A stretch of DNA of 60,000 nt from Hydractinia symbiolongicarpus (Eukaryota; Cnidaria; Hydrozoa; Anthoathecata; Hydractiniidae), in contig NC_079877.1 of NCBI RefSeq assembly GCF_029227915.1, forward strand, positions 13,641,351 through 13,701,350, given 5' to 3'. Position numbers and translations under genes: made by a program. Shown here one piece after another: positions 11,701 to 22,227 of the stretch (the stretch's first letter is position 1; each line of letters begins with the position of its first letter). A model generated the notes under the pieces. The model saw only the letters and a program-made list of their open reading frames with translations. It ran no database searches and was not told the DNA's origin.

Positions 11701-14700
11701 TTATAAACGTGTCAAGTGTAACAGCATTCTTGTTTTTAGATCTTTTTTGTCTTTCATTAGTGTTAGCGCAGTGTCACCGAAAAATTGAAAGGCAAAAATT
11801 AAAAGTTACATCCCTAAAAGTACCTTCTTTTTTGTATACTTTTTCTTGAAAATAAATAAGTTTGCTATTAAATAAGCTCGAAATGGAAACAAAAAACAAA
11901 CAAATTATTGATATTTAGAATTTATGATGGAAGAACTGAATGCACGAAAGAGCATAAAAATTATCTTGTGGACTTAAGAACGACAAATGTTATGTTTTCA
12001 TCTTTTTCCTATAGATTTGCACCTTGTTTTAAATAATTCTTTATTTAGACACATTACTTGTTATATGGATCAGGATTTCAAACATGGGAATATTCACCAA
12101 AATATGCTATACGGTCTTATGGCTACTTGTTACTTCATGTACTGCCAGCACAAGTAGTTAAACAAATTTTTCAAGCAAATAAGGTAAAGTTTTTGATTTT
12201 GTAATAATTGTTAGCATGTGAAGCCAAGGAAAGTTAATTGCATGTGTTGTGTAATAGCTTTAAAAGCAGCAGATATGGAAATCTATAAATTATGACAACA
12301 GAAATTTGAATTAAATTTTTGCCGTAGCTGACTAGACAAGTAGACAAGTTGATTGGTTAGGGTTAAATCTTATGAAATTGGATCGGTTGATCCAATAAAG
12401 GGACAAAAAGTAAATGTAGCAACTGACTATATCAAAGACTGGCAAAAATCACAACAGCAGTATTTGCCTTTGTCAGTGCAAAGTACGATGGCAAAAATGA
12501 CCGCCATCATCAATCCCCATGATTTGGTTCTGTTTAAAGATGCAAATGCACCTGTATTTTTTAAACTAAAAAAATAAAAGGAAACAGTTTTAAGTAGTTT
12601 TCTTTCAAAATAGAAACAGCCGTTGGAAATATACTTTAAATGTCTCAAAATTCAAATGCGTACCATGAGCAACAAAAACAATAAATTTAAACAAGTGGTT
12701 CAAATAAAAAATATTGGTAAATTTATAATGGAGAGATAAACCAGCAGTGAACTATGTTTTTAATGATGGTATAAAAAAGTATGGAAAATAGCAGAAATGC
12801 ATTGCTTTTAGTAAAAAATCAATAAATACTCTAAAAAGCGTGGTGTGTGTGGTAACGCGAAATAAATAATCAACTTACTACTAGATCTTTTCTGCTATAC
12901 TACCATGTTATTACTACTTGTTAGTATTTAGCTCATGTTGTTTGTGGTACATTTGCATTTTTACATCAATAACAGACTATGACTATTATTATAGAAAGTA
13001 AAATATATTTATGTCAGGACATAACTGGCATTGTTAATAGCAAAAACTGATAGTGTAACTGACCATTCGTCACCGGAATTAATGGCAGTAAAATTGGTAA
13101 TTTTAATGCTTCCATTGATTTTTACTGTTAGATACCGACACAACTAGAATATCAGTCAACATGTACACGCATTGTAACATTTTCTTTTTTACAATTAACT
13201 AATTTACTTGCTAAGCTCTAACAATAATTAATTTATCAAAGTTTTTTGTTATCCGTGTTATATTATCGTTTCTATAATAATTTCATTTTCCATGTTTTTA
13301 AATTTTATACGTAGATACAATATGCTTTAAATTTTTAGCATGAAGTTATTTGAACAATACTTAATTTTAGGTGACCGTTTTTTATTACGTAAGGTTCTTA
13401 TTGGGAATTTTATGTGCAGCTTGTGAAACCTATTTTTTCAAGTAAGCATTACTGTTTTTATTATTTTGATTTCGTTTGGCTCTCTCAGCACGTTTGTTGA
13501 AATTGCATATGCATATATATTTATAAATCTCTTGAATTTTTTTAATGTTAGATCACTTGTATATCAATTTGGAAACAATGTGGCTCGTTTATATTTTGTC
13601 CTATCTGCTGTTAGCACTGGCATGTTTATTTCATCTGCAGGTTGAAAAAGTGTTTTATTTAGTCACTGTATAAACAATGTATATAGAACATTTGCTTAAG
13701 GATGAATATTTTTTATAGCTTACCTTCCAAGTTCATTTGCAATGTACTGCTGTTTGGTTGCGTATGGTGGCTGGTTTAACAGGAATTATCCAGTAAGATT
13801 ATATGAAGTGTAATTCATTGTAAACACTGTAATTGTGTCAGAAATTTTTTGTCATGTTTAATTTTATCTTAGATTGCAATCTTTGGTATTGCCCTTGGAT
13901 CATTGGTTGGATGGCCCTTTTTTGTCATTTTAGGGTATGTAGCAAGTGGACAATGTTTAATGTATTTGTTTTCTTTGTTTAGTGTGCCAATTTAATACAC
14001 TATTTTTTCGTCAATTCATATTTTCAGTGTTCCAATAGCATTTGATATTGTCATTCGTCAAAACAAATTCTGGACGTTTATACAATGGTCGCTTGGAATT
14101 TTACTTGCTGTATTGGTAAGTGTACATGGCAAGCTTCAAACCACTTAAGCAGCATTCACACTATTTACACCATGTAAACATAAATTTCTTAAATCAAAAC
14201 CTGCTTTAGTTAGCACTGTTAAACTTTTTCATCAAGTTAAAGAGAAGTCCCTACTGTTTTAAGATGACTTGTCTGATGTACTGATAACATAACTGTTTTT
14301 TAGAACATTTTTAAACTTTCTCAGCCATTGAAATTGCATATACGTTTAAAAAGACATGATGGCGTCTATGACAGAAAAAAAAGAGATTTAGTTTAAAATT
14401 TTTGCAATTTTAACAAGCTTTTGTATTTTTGAGACTGATATTGTAAAACATATATACAACAACACAAACTTTACCTTATTTGCTTAAAAAATTTGTTAAA
14501 AAAACCGTTTGTAATTTTTTGAAATTGCATAAACTGGGGTAGTTATCAGTCATCCTGGATAAATAGGACTTAAATAGTTTTACAACAAAAGTGAAAGATT
14601 GTTTACACATACCAACAACATTGTTTAAATGCTCCTTTATACTTCTGTTATTTAATTTGAATTGATTTTTTAGATTCCTTTGATCGCTATAGACACACAT

Positions 14701-17700
14701 TATTATGGAAAACAGGTTATTTCCCCCCTCAATATTGTGTTGTACAATGTCTTTAGTAATGGTGGACCAGATTTATATGGTAAAATATTTTTTATATATG
14801 TTTTACAATGTTGTTACTTCCTAGTTCATAAAGCGAAAACATTTTGGCATTTCAGGTGTTGAATCATGGACCTTTTACTTCAAGAATGGATTTTTAAACT
14901 TTAATTGTGTCTTCATTATGGCATGTTTTTCTCTCCCATTTACCGTAAGTACAACTGTTCCAAAGCGATGACTTTTTATATTTCCTTTCAAATATATAAG
15001 GCTTAATTGAAGCCTATATTTGTGCAACAAATGATTGTAATTTATGATAAAACAGTGTATGGTTGGGAAAATCGAAACAAATTTTAAATCACTATTAATT
15101 CACTTCTTGAAACAGTAATGAGCTGTGCTCCAATGTGTTAGAGGTTTAAACATTTTGTAACATAAAAATTATCATGTTCAACATCGATAAGTGGGAGATA
15201 AAAACAACACAAATTCGTACCGTGGCCCATAGGTGACATGCTTAAAATATATTTTATTTCTTCTTAAAGTCATATCAATGTAACTGTTGCAGTGCCTTAT
15301 AACTGTCGATTTAACATTTATAACTGTCGCCACGTGTTCTAACTGTCAACTCGACCCAGATCCTTTTTTTATTCAATAAGAAAAGGGATTCTTGTCACGT
15401 GCCTCTTATGTTTACAATTTCTGATACCCGCGCCATTCTGTCACAATAATTCGTAAATGTTTTACTTCCAAAAGTTCGAAAAAAATGCCAATCATAGCCT
15501 GCCGGGCCACCCATTATATTGACGTTCATAATCCGGGACCCACGACATAGTGCAAAAAAAAAATAATTGGGCCATGCGTACATAATCCAGCCGTCCTGTT
15601 TATAAACAGGCTGTTTTCACAATCCGGGCAAATCAAAATCAAAAAAATTGAAAGACATCATACATTTCTTAATCAGGCCAAAACAGGCCAAAACAGTGGA
15701 ATTTGAACTTTGGAATAAGAGAAATTGTTTGAAATGTTTAAGATGCCTGAAACAGACATGACAGATGTCTAGATGAGCTTATGCATATTTGGCCTCATGG
15801 ATAAACATCTTTAGCTTTATTTTAAACGGAAAACAAAACAAAACAAAAATGAACCGTAATGAAAATATCTGGTTTTTATAGACAGGAAATTTAAGAAGTA
15901 TATTCATCTTGGGAAGAGTTGTATACATTTCTGAAAAAACCTTCTTGAGTTCTATAATGCAGACTTTTTAAATAACTTTACTCCCTTTACAGTTTAATTT
16001 TTCTGATATGTTATTTGCTGGCCTACTTAACACATCAACATTTGCGCTAGCAATTGATGTGTGCTAAAATGAAAAAAGAGGCTTGATTCTCAAATGGTGG
16101 CTTAAGGATTTTAATTACAGTACTGTGAAAAGGTTCGTGTTTATTTCATGTTACACACGAACCATGATAGCCCACAATGGGTATATTTTTAACAATCGTG
16201 GACCTCACGATCATGTTTTGTGGACTACACGAACAAAAATTAAACATTACACTGTAGTGTCCACGATAGTTGTCATACAGCTAGCTACATAATAAATTTT
16301 AATCGTTCATGAATCAAAACGCAATGTAAAAAAACATTTCTATCGCCGTTTTTCGTTTATAAACTTTTAAAATGCGATCTAAAAAAAACATTTCTATCGC
16401 CGCTTTTCGTTTTTAAACTTTTAAAATCTAAAAAAATTTCTATTGCCATTTTTCGTTTTTGAACTTTTAGAATGCAATCTGAAAAAGCATTTCTATCGGC
16501 GCAGACAAATTAACTTTTCTAGACAAATGACATTTTGTAAAAAAACAATCGCGTCCATGACGAAAAAGTACACACCAAGCAAAAACTACGAATATGCTTT
16601 TTTAACTTAATAAAACCTGAAACAAACAAATTAACTTTATTAAAAGACTTTTTTGAAAAGAAAAAATATTAAATTATATATACTGGCTATAAAAATCGTG
16701 GAGCTCGCGAAAGTAATCGTGGAACACACGATCCTTCGTGGAGATAATAATATTAGCGTGGTGGCCACGATAGAATGTTTAAATGTTTGTTATACATAAA
16801 GACCACAATTTTATCATGGTTCGTGTGCACCACGCTCGTTACACAAACACAATGTTAACAAATCTTTTCACAGTACTGTAGGTTGGGTGAGGGTTTTTTT
16901 CTATCTGCTTGGGTTTAATTTACAAATTTTAATCTTTCTTTGTTTTTATATTTTAGTTGTTAACTATGTGTATTGTTAAAAAAAATCGAGGTGAGTATCC
17001 TTTACTTTAAATAAAATGAGTCAAAAATGTTCAGAACGGAAATAGCTGGTTGTATAAACAAAGGCACATGCCTTTGTTTATACAACCAGCTATTTCTCCC
17101 TATGAGGGAGACATGGATGAAAATGAAGGAATGTAAAACTGTTAACTTGGAAGTGACTTTAGGAATTGGAGAAACATAGATTTTTAAAGGGGTTACAATG
17201 TGCAAAATTAAACGTACTCGCATCACTTTGCTCAAGGTATGAAATGTACTATTCCAAGAATTAAATTTTTACACGGAAAACATTCTGGCGTTTTTGTGAT
17301 TAGCAATATTTGGCTAAATCTAAGACTCGTTTTACTGAACATGACTTCACTACTTATTATAATTTTTTCTTTGTATTTTCATATTCACATGTATTAGTAT
17401 TTTTTTGTCACATTGTTAGATCTGCTACAATTACCAACGTGGCTTGTTCTTTCATCAATCTATATATGGGCACTTGTATTCTTTACCAGGCCACACAAAG
17501 TAAGAATTTTTAGTGCTGTTTTTATTGCAAGCTTTCAGTTATATACAGAAAAGCTAACTAACTAACACTAGTTGGTATGTTCTTCTCATGTTTTTTATTC
17601 TTGTTTTAGGAAGAGCGATTTCTTTTTCCAATTTATCCACTAATTATACTAAGTGCTGGTATTGTGTTGACCAGCTTTCAGGTAAACATTAAAATCAGAT

Positions 17701-19973
17701 TCAATTTTCAAAATGGTAAGTCAGAAAGAGATTTTACAGAAATCTGATTTCTGTTTGTTTCTCCGATTTATCATCAAGTTTTACATTAAATCAAAGGAAT
17801 TAATTTTTCAGAGCCTAAAGGTATAAGTATATTTTAGTTTCATGTACATTATTTTCACTAATGTACTTTACTTTAGGAGTTATATCACCATTTGTTAACT
17901 CCATTGAACAAAAGACACTATTCATCCTCGTCAAATTGGTTAATTGGTATTATCATGACTGTATTTACTCTAATATCTTTATCAAGATCCTCAGCTTTAT
18001 ATGTAGGTATGTAGATAGATCCTTATTGAAAGGGGTGCAGGTGAACTGAGATTTTAGAAATTATAGGGGGGTGGTATAATTTGGAGGAGGAAGGATGAAA
18101 AATGGTGAGTGGTTGAAATATAAAGATAGGATAGATGCACTGGCTTTACACTATAAGGTAATTTGTGTTACTCTTTTAAATTCTTTAAAATCTAGAAATC
18201 CTGTCATTAATAATTAAATAATTATACGATTTGTGACTGCACATTTCAAACCGCACATACCAAAAATCCATGCATCGGTGCCAGTATGGGTAATGAAAGA
18301 AAATATTTTAGGGGAAATAGCTTAACAACAGAGAAGATAAATGTATCCTAACCATGGTCTAATTGTGACAAAATGTAGTCAAAGATATAATACCACTTGA
18401 ACCATAAAGTCATTCAAGATTTTCCCTTTATGTACCTTCGGCACAGTAGAATCAATGGTAAAAGAAGTTTTCTAAAAAGACATCCATGAATAGGCTGTTA
18501 CTTGTTTGAAAGTGAATTTCTTTCAGCTAGCCTACAAACATTTTTTTAGGCTATCATGCTCCACTTGATGTTTACCCAGAGTTACATGAATTGGTGACAC
18601 CATTTGATGAAACAAAAGCTCCTATGTTTCGTGAAGATAGGAAAATAAATGTTTGTGTTGGAAGAGAATGGTATCGATACACCAGTAGCTTCTTTTTACC
18701 TCCAACGTAAGTCCTTTAGTCACTGAGATGCATATTGTCTTTTTAGTCACTGGATACAGTCTGGTCTGTGTTGTTGTGTTTTGTTGTTAATTTTAATTCT
18801 AATGTTTTTTTTTCCTCTGATGTAGTTGGAAATATTTATTCTTGAAGTCAGAGTTTAGTGGCCAGCTTCCTCACCAATACAAGGCTGGTGCTGATGGCAC
18901 AAAAGTTGTTCCACAATTTATGAATGATATGAATATTGAAGAAGTAACTGTTTATGTAAGTTTTCTCTTTTAAATTGCATGTGGTTCACACTTGCTTGAG
19001 TAATTTCAAATTGTTTTGTTTATCATAATCCAAGTAGACTTTAATGTTTATTGGTTCTCAAAACAGTTTTTGGTCAACTTTAAAACAAAAAAACAAGGTA
19101 AATTTAGAGGGGCTGCCAAACTTCATCAAAACGTGCAATTGTAAATTAGTGGAACACCCGTTGTGTTATCACTAAACACCCCAAACAGGTATGTTCTTGA
19201 ACTTTTTTGAAAAAAAAAAGTTTTTCGAGAAGAAATCAAAATAAGATTTCTTAAAAATTATTTTTGGAATGTTCATGTCATGTTCAAGAAATGTTCAATG
19301 TACAAGAAATGATAAACTTTCCACAGTAATATGAACAGTTGGCAGCATAAAGATTTTCTCACATCTTCATCAATTGAGAGTGATTTAAGGATATTAAAAA
19401 TGCTAAAGAACCTTCACATATTTTTTACTTTTTAATTCTCTCGAAATCAAAGCTTTATCGCATTTCAACATGTGATGTTGCATTAGGAACATGTCAAGAA
19501 CAAAGAAAAAAAATATAACATTTAACAAAAGTTTAACTAAAAACATTTTTTAGGATGATAAATTTGTTTCAGATAGGCCTATGGAAAACAAACAATTATT
19601 TAGTGGCAGCTTTTGTAAGTATGTCTTGTTATATTTCAGTCATCTATACATGATTGTGATTTATTGGTGGATATTGATCTTCCAACTGAAGGTGAATATG
19701 AGAAAAACTTCTCTCGTCTTCGAAACAGATGGGAAATAATTTATTCCAAAAAATTTCTTGATTCAACAAGGTAAGATAGCTTTATCCAAGGTAAAATTTG
19801 GTAAAAGAAAAGTTACTAGTTAATACCCCACTTTTTATTTGTTTTTTAGATCACACCCCTTTTTTCGAGCATATTACATCCCATTTATTTCCGAAAAATA
19901 TACAACATATGTGGATTACAATTTGTTAAAGTCGAAGAGAGACAGGAGAAAAATGCATTTCGATGACGAATAA
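2744..19973 (+). CDS. ALG9: ALG9 alpha-1,2-mannosyltransferase, complete, 18 exons
   Basis: Exons: 2744-2832, 11293-11422, 12049-12183, 13371-13441, 13552-13640, 13719-13792, 13873-13934, 14028-14115, 14674-14779, 14856-14944, 16957-16990, 17420-17499, 17611-17691, 17877-18006, 18550-18706, 18826-18955, 19640-19770, 19850-19973 (1800 nt, 599 residues; human ALG9 has about 611). Every intron is GT-AG and every junction keeps phase. ALG9 is a multi-pass ER membrane enzyme (GT-C fold, family GT22). It uses dolichyl-phosphate mannose to add the seventh and ninth mannoses to the lipid-linked N-glycan precursor. Visible family marks are SDCDETYNYWEP (about residues 62-73, luminal loop with acidic catalytic residues), WEYSPKYAIRSYGYLLLH, and HKEERFLFPIYP (about 348-359), with many hydrophobic membrane segments between. 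The C-terminal luminal part (VCVGREWYRYTSSFFLPP and after) also matches. The exon 1 start (AAAAAATGGCGGCGG) is an inference, supported by a donor at 2833 that leaves exactly the two bases exon 2 needs. Intron 1 is 8460 bp of nested transposons. Confidence 0.95.
3126..3151. repeat. Simple repeat (TTAC)n
   Basis: About six consecutive copies of TTAC (read also as ACTT), a plain microsatellite in ALG9 intron 1. Confidence 0.85.
3220..4423 (-). mobile_element. Non-autonomous inverted-repeat element, inverted relative of the 6804-9226 element
   Basis: Read on the minus strand, 3535-4105 matches two parts of the right-hand element. Its 'GACATGTAGAAAAGGAAGTTAAGATTGAGAGAGTCGCTATACCAG' section is found inverted near 7136-7175. 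Its 'TAGCCAACCTGACCATCCTAGCTAATTCA' section is found inverted near 8880-8912. The outer parts look like diverged terminal repeats: GGGTGCCGTATACGCCG near 3220, and the reverse complement of GGTTTATTGGCACCC near 4410, each followed by GCGGGTGTTT and a GTTCGG(C/G)CG motif. Inside are palindromic pairs such as TCAGGCGTGTGATTAATCGC. No transposase is encoded. I found no clean target duplication, so the ends are approximate. Confidence 0.5.
5511..5950. repeat. Tandem array of a 52-bp unit, about 8.5 copies
   Basis: Each unit reads about AAAAAACATTTCTATCGCCG, then CTTTTCGTTTATAAACTTTT, then AAAATGCGATCT. Unit lengths vary between 50 and 54 bp through small indels. The last unit, from about 5930, decays (AAAAAAGCTTTTCCATC). 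Three more units of the same family lie inside the small transposon at 16118-16878 (16329-16495). The array is therefore probably derived from, or shared with, that transposon family. Confidence 0.85.
6804..9226. mobile_element. Inverted-repeat DNA transposon inserted in the Helitron 5' end
   Basis: The ends are CAGGCCTTGCCATGAG at 6804 and CTCATGGCAAGGCCTG at 9210-9225, an exact 16-bp terminal inverted repeat. The next parts also pair loosely (GAATTGCTTGCG against CGCAAGCAATTAATTGC). The flanks carry CTATA on both sides (6799-6803 and 9226-9230), which restores the Helitron start when collapsed; this suggests a 5-bp target duplication. The CAG...CTG ends recall hAT or related families, but hAT duplicates 8 bp, so I leave the superfamily open. 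It carries a nested 1159-bp element and no transposase. Confidence 0.6.
7187..8345. mobile_element. Tc1/mariner-like non-autonomous element, 1159 bp
   Basis: The terminal inverted repeat is CAGTACTGGAATCAGGA at 7187, continuing (C/T)ACCTAACATC; about 28 bp, with one mismatch to the inverted right end at 8318-8345. TA flanks both sides (7185-7186 and 8346-8347), the target duplication expected for Tc1/mariner elements, whose ends commonly start CAGT. Just inside the ends are clusters of ATCGCGAT-type palindromes (7245-7335 and 8240-8310). The interior (7480-8160) matches the Harbinger-like element at 9260-11069, so it is itself composite. No intact transposase. Confidence 0.75.
9260..11069. 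mobile_element. Harbinger-like non-autonomous element with a nested MITE
   Basis: The left end is GGCGACTCCAATTTAATTAG at 9260. The inverted right end reads GGAGATTCTTATTTAATTAG and stops at 11069. TTA lies on both sides (9257-9259 and 11070-11072). A 3-bp TWA target duplication with GG-starting ends is usual for PIF/Harbinger elements; the family name is an inference. The inverted ends stay similar for about 100 bp (GTTGTTCTACGGG, CGACCGACC). A 630-bp element is inserted at 9964-10593. A second, partial copy of the same family occupies 7480-8160. No transposase frame survives. Confidence 0.6.
9964..10593. mobile_element. MITE with GGGGCTGTTCATATGA ends, 630 bp
   Basis: The left end is GGGGCTGTTCATATGAGG. 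The right end is its inverted form ..CCATATGAACAGCCCC at 10579-10593. Subterminal GCGAGCTGG / CCAGCC(T/C) motifs repeat in both orientations near each end (9980-10070 and 10380-10575), giving a strongly folded, GC-richer island. TTAA lies directly left of the start; the right side shows AAAAGAGGGGCTGTTAATATGG, a partial second copy of the end, so the target site is unclear. No coding sequence. Confidence 0.65.
14945..16956 (+). other. ALG9 intron 10
   Basis: This is a 2-kb intron. Its right half is the MITE at 16118-16878. The left part (15180-15620) holds a GC-richer patch with fragments such as AATCCGGG in both orientations that look like an old, unrecognised repeat. I see no exon or RNA gene here. 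Confidence 0.5.
16118..16878. mobile_element. Tc1/mariner-like MITE, 761 bp, in ALG9 intron 10
   Basis: The ends are CAGTACTGTGAAAAGGTTCG and, inverted at the right, CAGTACTGTGAAAAGATTTG. TA lies on both sides (16116-16117 and 16879-16880). The first eight bases are the same as in the 7187-8345 element, so the two families are related at their tips. Inside, the subterminal region repeats short TCGTGG/CCACGA palindromes, and 16329-16495 holds three units of the 52-bp repeat seen in bulk at 5511-5950. No transposase. Confidence 0.75.
17039..17096. repeat. Perfect 58-bp palindrome in ALG9 intron 11
   Basis: Two 28-base arms starting GAAATAGCTGGTTGTATAAA are exact inverted copies, separated by only two bases (CA). 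Transcribed in the ALG9 pre-mRNA it would form a very stable stem. The loop is too short for a typical animal microRNA precursor. It could equally be a small fold-back insertion. Confidence 0.85.
18007..18549 (+). other. ALG9 intron 14
   Basis: Unremarkable AT-rich intron sequence; no repeat, exon or RNA gene recognised. Confidence 0.5.
18956..19639 (+). other. ALG9 intron 16
   Basis: AT-rich intron with a few short local duplications (ATGTTCAAGAAATG twice near 19270-19310); no exon or named element. Confidence 0.45.
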
Positions 19974-22227
19974 TCATTTCTGTATTAAGATAAAGATTAT
20001 CAATGGAAAAATTTTATAAACATTTTTGTAATGGGAAATACACACAGAGGATTGTAATTTAATCTTTTGTTGTCTTTTTTTCTTAACAAAGTATGTACAC
20101 TAATTGTTAATGTTAATCAAAATTTTATTGAAGCTAGCATTCTCCATTCTTCTTCAACAATGTTTTTCCTGTATTGTAAAATTTGCATGCCAGTAACATT
20201 TCAATATTAGTTTTGTTGAATTAAGCACTTTCACCGATTATTAAGATTAAAATTATGATGTTTGTGACAAAAATTTGTAAAAGAAGTATCTGATACACAG
20301 TGGCATCGTCAGTTATGATATGTAAAGTCATTTTTTAATTAAACTAAGTCGGTTGAATTGGTTCATACTTTTCAGTGGATAAAGTTTTTCTAAAGTGCTT
20401 TGTATTTCGGGAAAAGCATTTGATTATATTATTTTATTCCGTTTTTTTCCCTAATACCAATTTGATTAATAGGAATAATATTAATAAAAAATGGTTAATA
20501 TGTTTATGTCAAAGTTTAGTTTCTGAGATACTAACAGTTTTAACTCTTCTTTAACAGTTTTGTCAGAAATATCACTACAGATCAAAATGGGTTTGGGATA
20601 ATTTTGTTGAGTTGCTGCATAGACTGCCATAAAATTGCAGAAGTATATTTGTCTCTTAGTAAATTACTTGTTGGTTCTTTATAGAAATTACATTTTGTTA
20701 TTATGTTTTATAATAAAAAAGTTACAAAATATTCTTTGTTGTTGATTTTTATTGATTATAACTTAACTATTTTTTATCATAGCTTTGACAGTCATGGTTC
20801 TACTTTAAAATTGAAATTTAATTTTTTTTTTATTACTTTAGGAAAAAAGCAAACAAAAAAAACCATAAAAAATCATAGTGATAAAAGAATGTGGAATTTA
20901 CAATTTATGCTGACATGTAATTGGAATGGGAAAAAATTTATAGCCAAGATTTAGATGCAGAATTTGAAAGTTTCTAAATGAGGTAAAGTTCTTATTTCTG
21001 TAAGCTTTTGTGTAATGTATAAAAATTTATAACATTTAAATACACAAAAGAAGAAGTATATTGATTCTGAGGAAAACTAAACAATTATCGTTTGATTTAA
21101 AATTAAGATATTTTTCCCTCAAGGGAATTTTATCCAAGTTTGATTTAACAATCAGCCAAGTTTAATAATAAACTCGCAAAAAATTAAATTCCAGGAACTG
21201 ACGCACTTAAGGTAACAAAAAACAAATACCCGGTATCATAGTTTTTAAGTGTGCTGCAATGCAATCAAATTGTCATTGCACATATTTTTGATAGCACACA
21301 AACCACTGCGTACGAAATAGGTAATGTGTACAAATTCTTAAAATTCACCTGTCTCCAGTTCTAACGTGCAATATTTTCCCTGAAAAAGACTTTCAAGGTT
21401 TTAAGCAACTAAGTTCTAGTTACGATCCCTGGCGTTTACATACTACACATATTAAGGTCCGGCACGCAAACTCATCTCAATTACTATCAATAACAAACAT
21501 GGCAGCATGAACTTGAGGGAAGTAAATCCTAAAAATATATTCTTGAAATATTAATACTGTTAAGTAACCAAATATTGTTCATTCTCTATAAAACTTAGGA
21601 TAATGATTGTTACCCCCTAATTGCGTGGCCTTACTAAACCCAGAAAACTTGAATAAGGTAAGTGAGTAGTTTGATTTGTAACTTTTCAAAAATACATCTA
21701 AGAGAGCACACAAGTGCTCCAACAACAATGTGAAATCATTTTCAAGTATCAGGTGCTCTATCCAGGGCATAGCACAGTTTACCTTCACTAGTTATCATAT
21801 GTGATATGCAACGCTAGTGTGATACACAACTAATTTATACTAGGCATCCCACCACAGTTTTCGTGTGTTAATTTATTTTATTCAAGGTGAGCTTTATTAA
21901 AGGAAAGGGAGTTGGAGATAATCTTTAAGATAAGCTAAGAGAAAATAGATCAGGTCTCCAGCGAAAATAAATCTGCAATATCTTCTTTATTATAATCTAT
22001 CTTGTGAATATCCTCAACACTTTCTTACTGTTACTTCACATATTAAATTTTAGACATTTTAATGAGTACTCCAGCAAGAAGATAATTATGCTAATATTCT
22101 TCGTTTCATTTTGTCTTAGATATAATTTAGCAGCATTTATGGACAGCAGGCACCTCATGCCCCCTATACTTTTACAGCCCAAAAAAGCCTATACTGACTA
22201 GAGTTAATTCTGGAATTCGTTTTTATG
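19974..22227. other. Intergenic region between ALG9 and the first DEG/ENaC gene
   Basis: Mostly AT-rich and without a gene. A possible ALG9 poly(A) signal AATAAA lies at 20483-20488, 510 bp after the stop; this is weak. A decayed CEP162 exon 1 copy is at 20915-20982 (listed separately), and its surroundings (about 20760-21000) loosely resemble the sequence around the real exon 1 at 33800-34060. AATAAA on the minus strand (21986-21991) could serve the DEG/ENaC gene that ends at 22228. Confidence 0.5.
20915..20982 (+). pseudogene. Decayed copy of CEP162 exon 1
   Basis: This matches the real exon 1 (33958-34038) and its edges. TGCTGACATG precedes both starts, the end reads AGATTTAGATGCAGAATTTG then AAA...TTTCTAAATGAG, and the same donor GTAAAGTTCTT follows. 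The copy has a TAA stop as its second codon and an internal deletion of 13 bases, so it cannot encode the CEP162 start. It is one of several CEP162 scraps upstream of the gene (see 26935-27130 and 33193-33300) and marks an old segmental duplication. Confidence 0.8.

Noticed and set aside
17039-17096. microRNA gene
   Set aside because: Perfect pairing and a 2-base loop are unlike a normal pre-miRNA; without small-RNA data I list it only as a palindrome.
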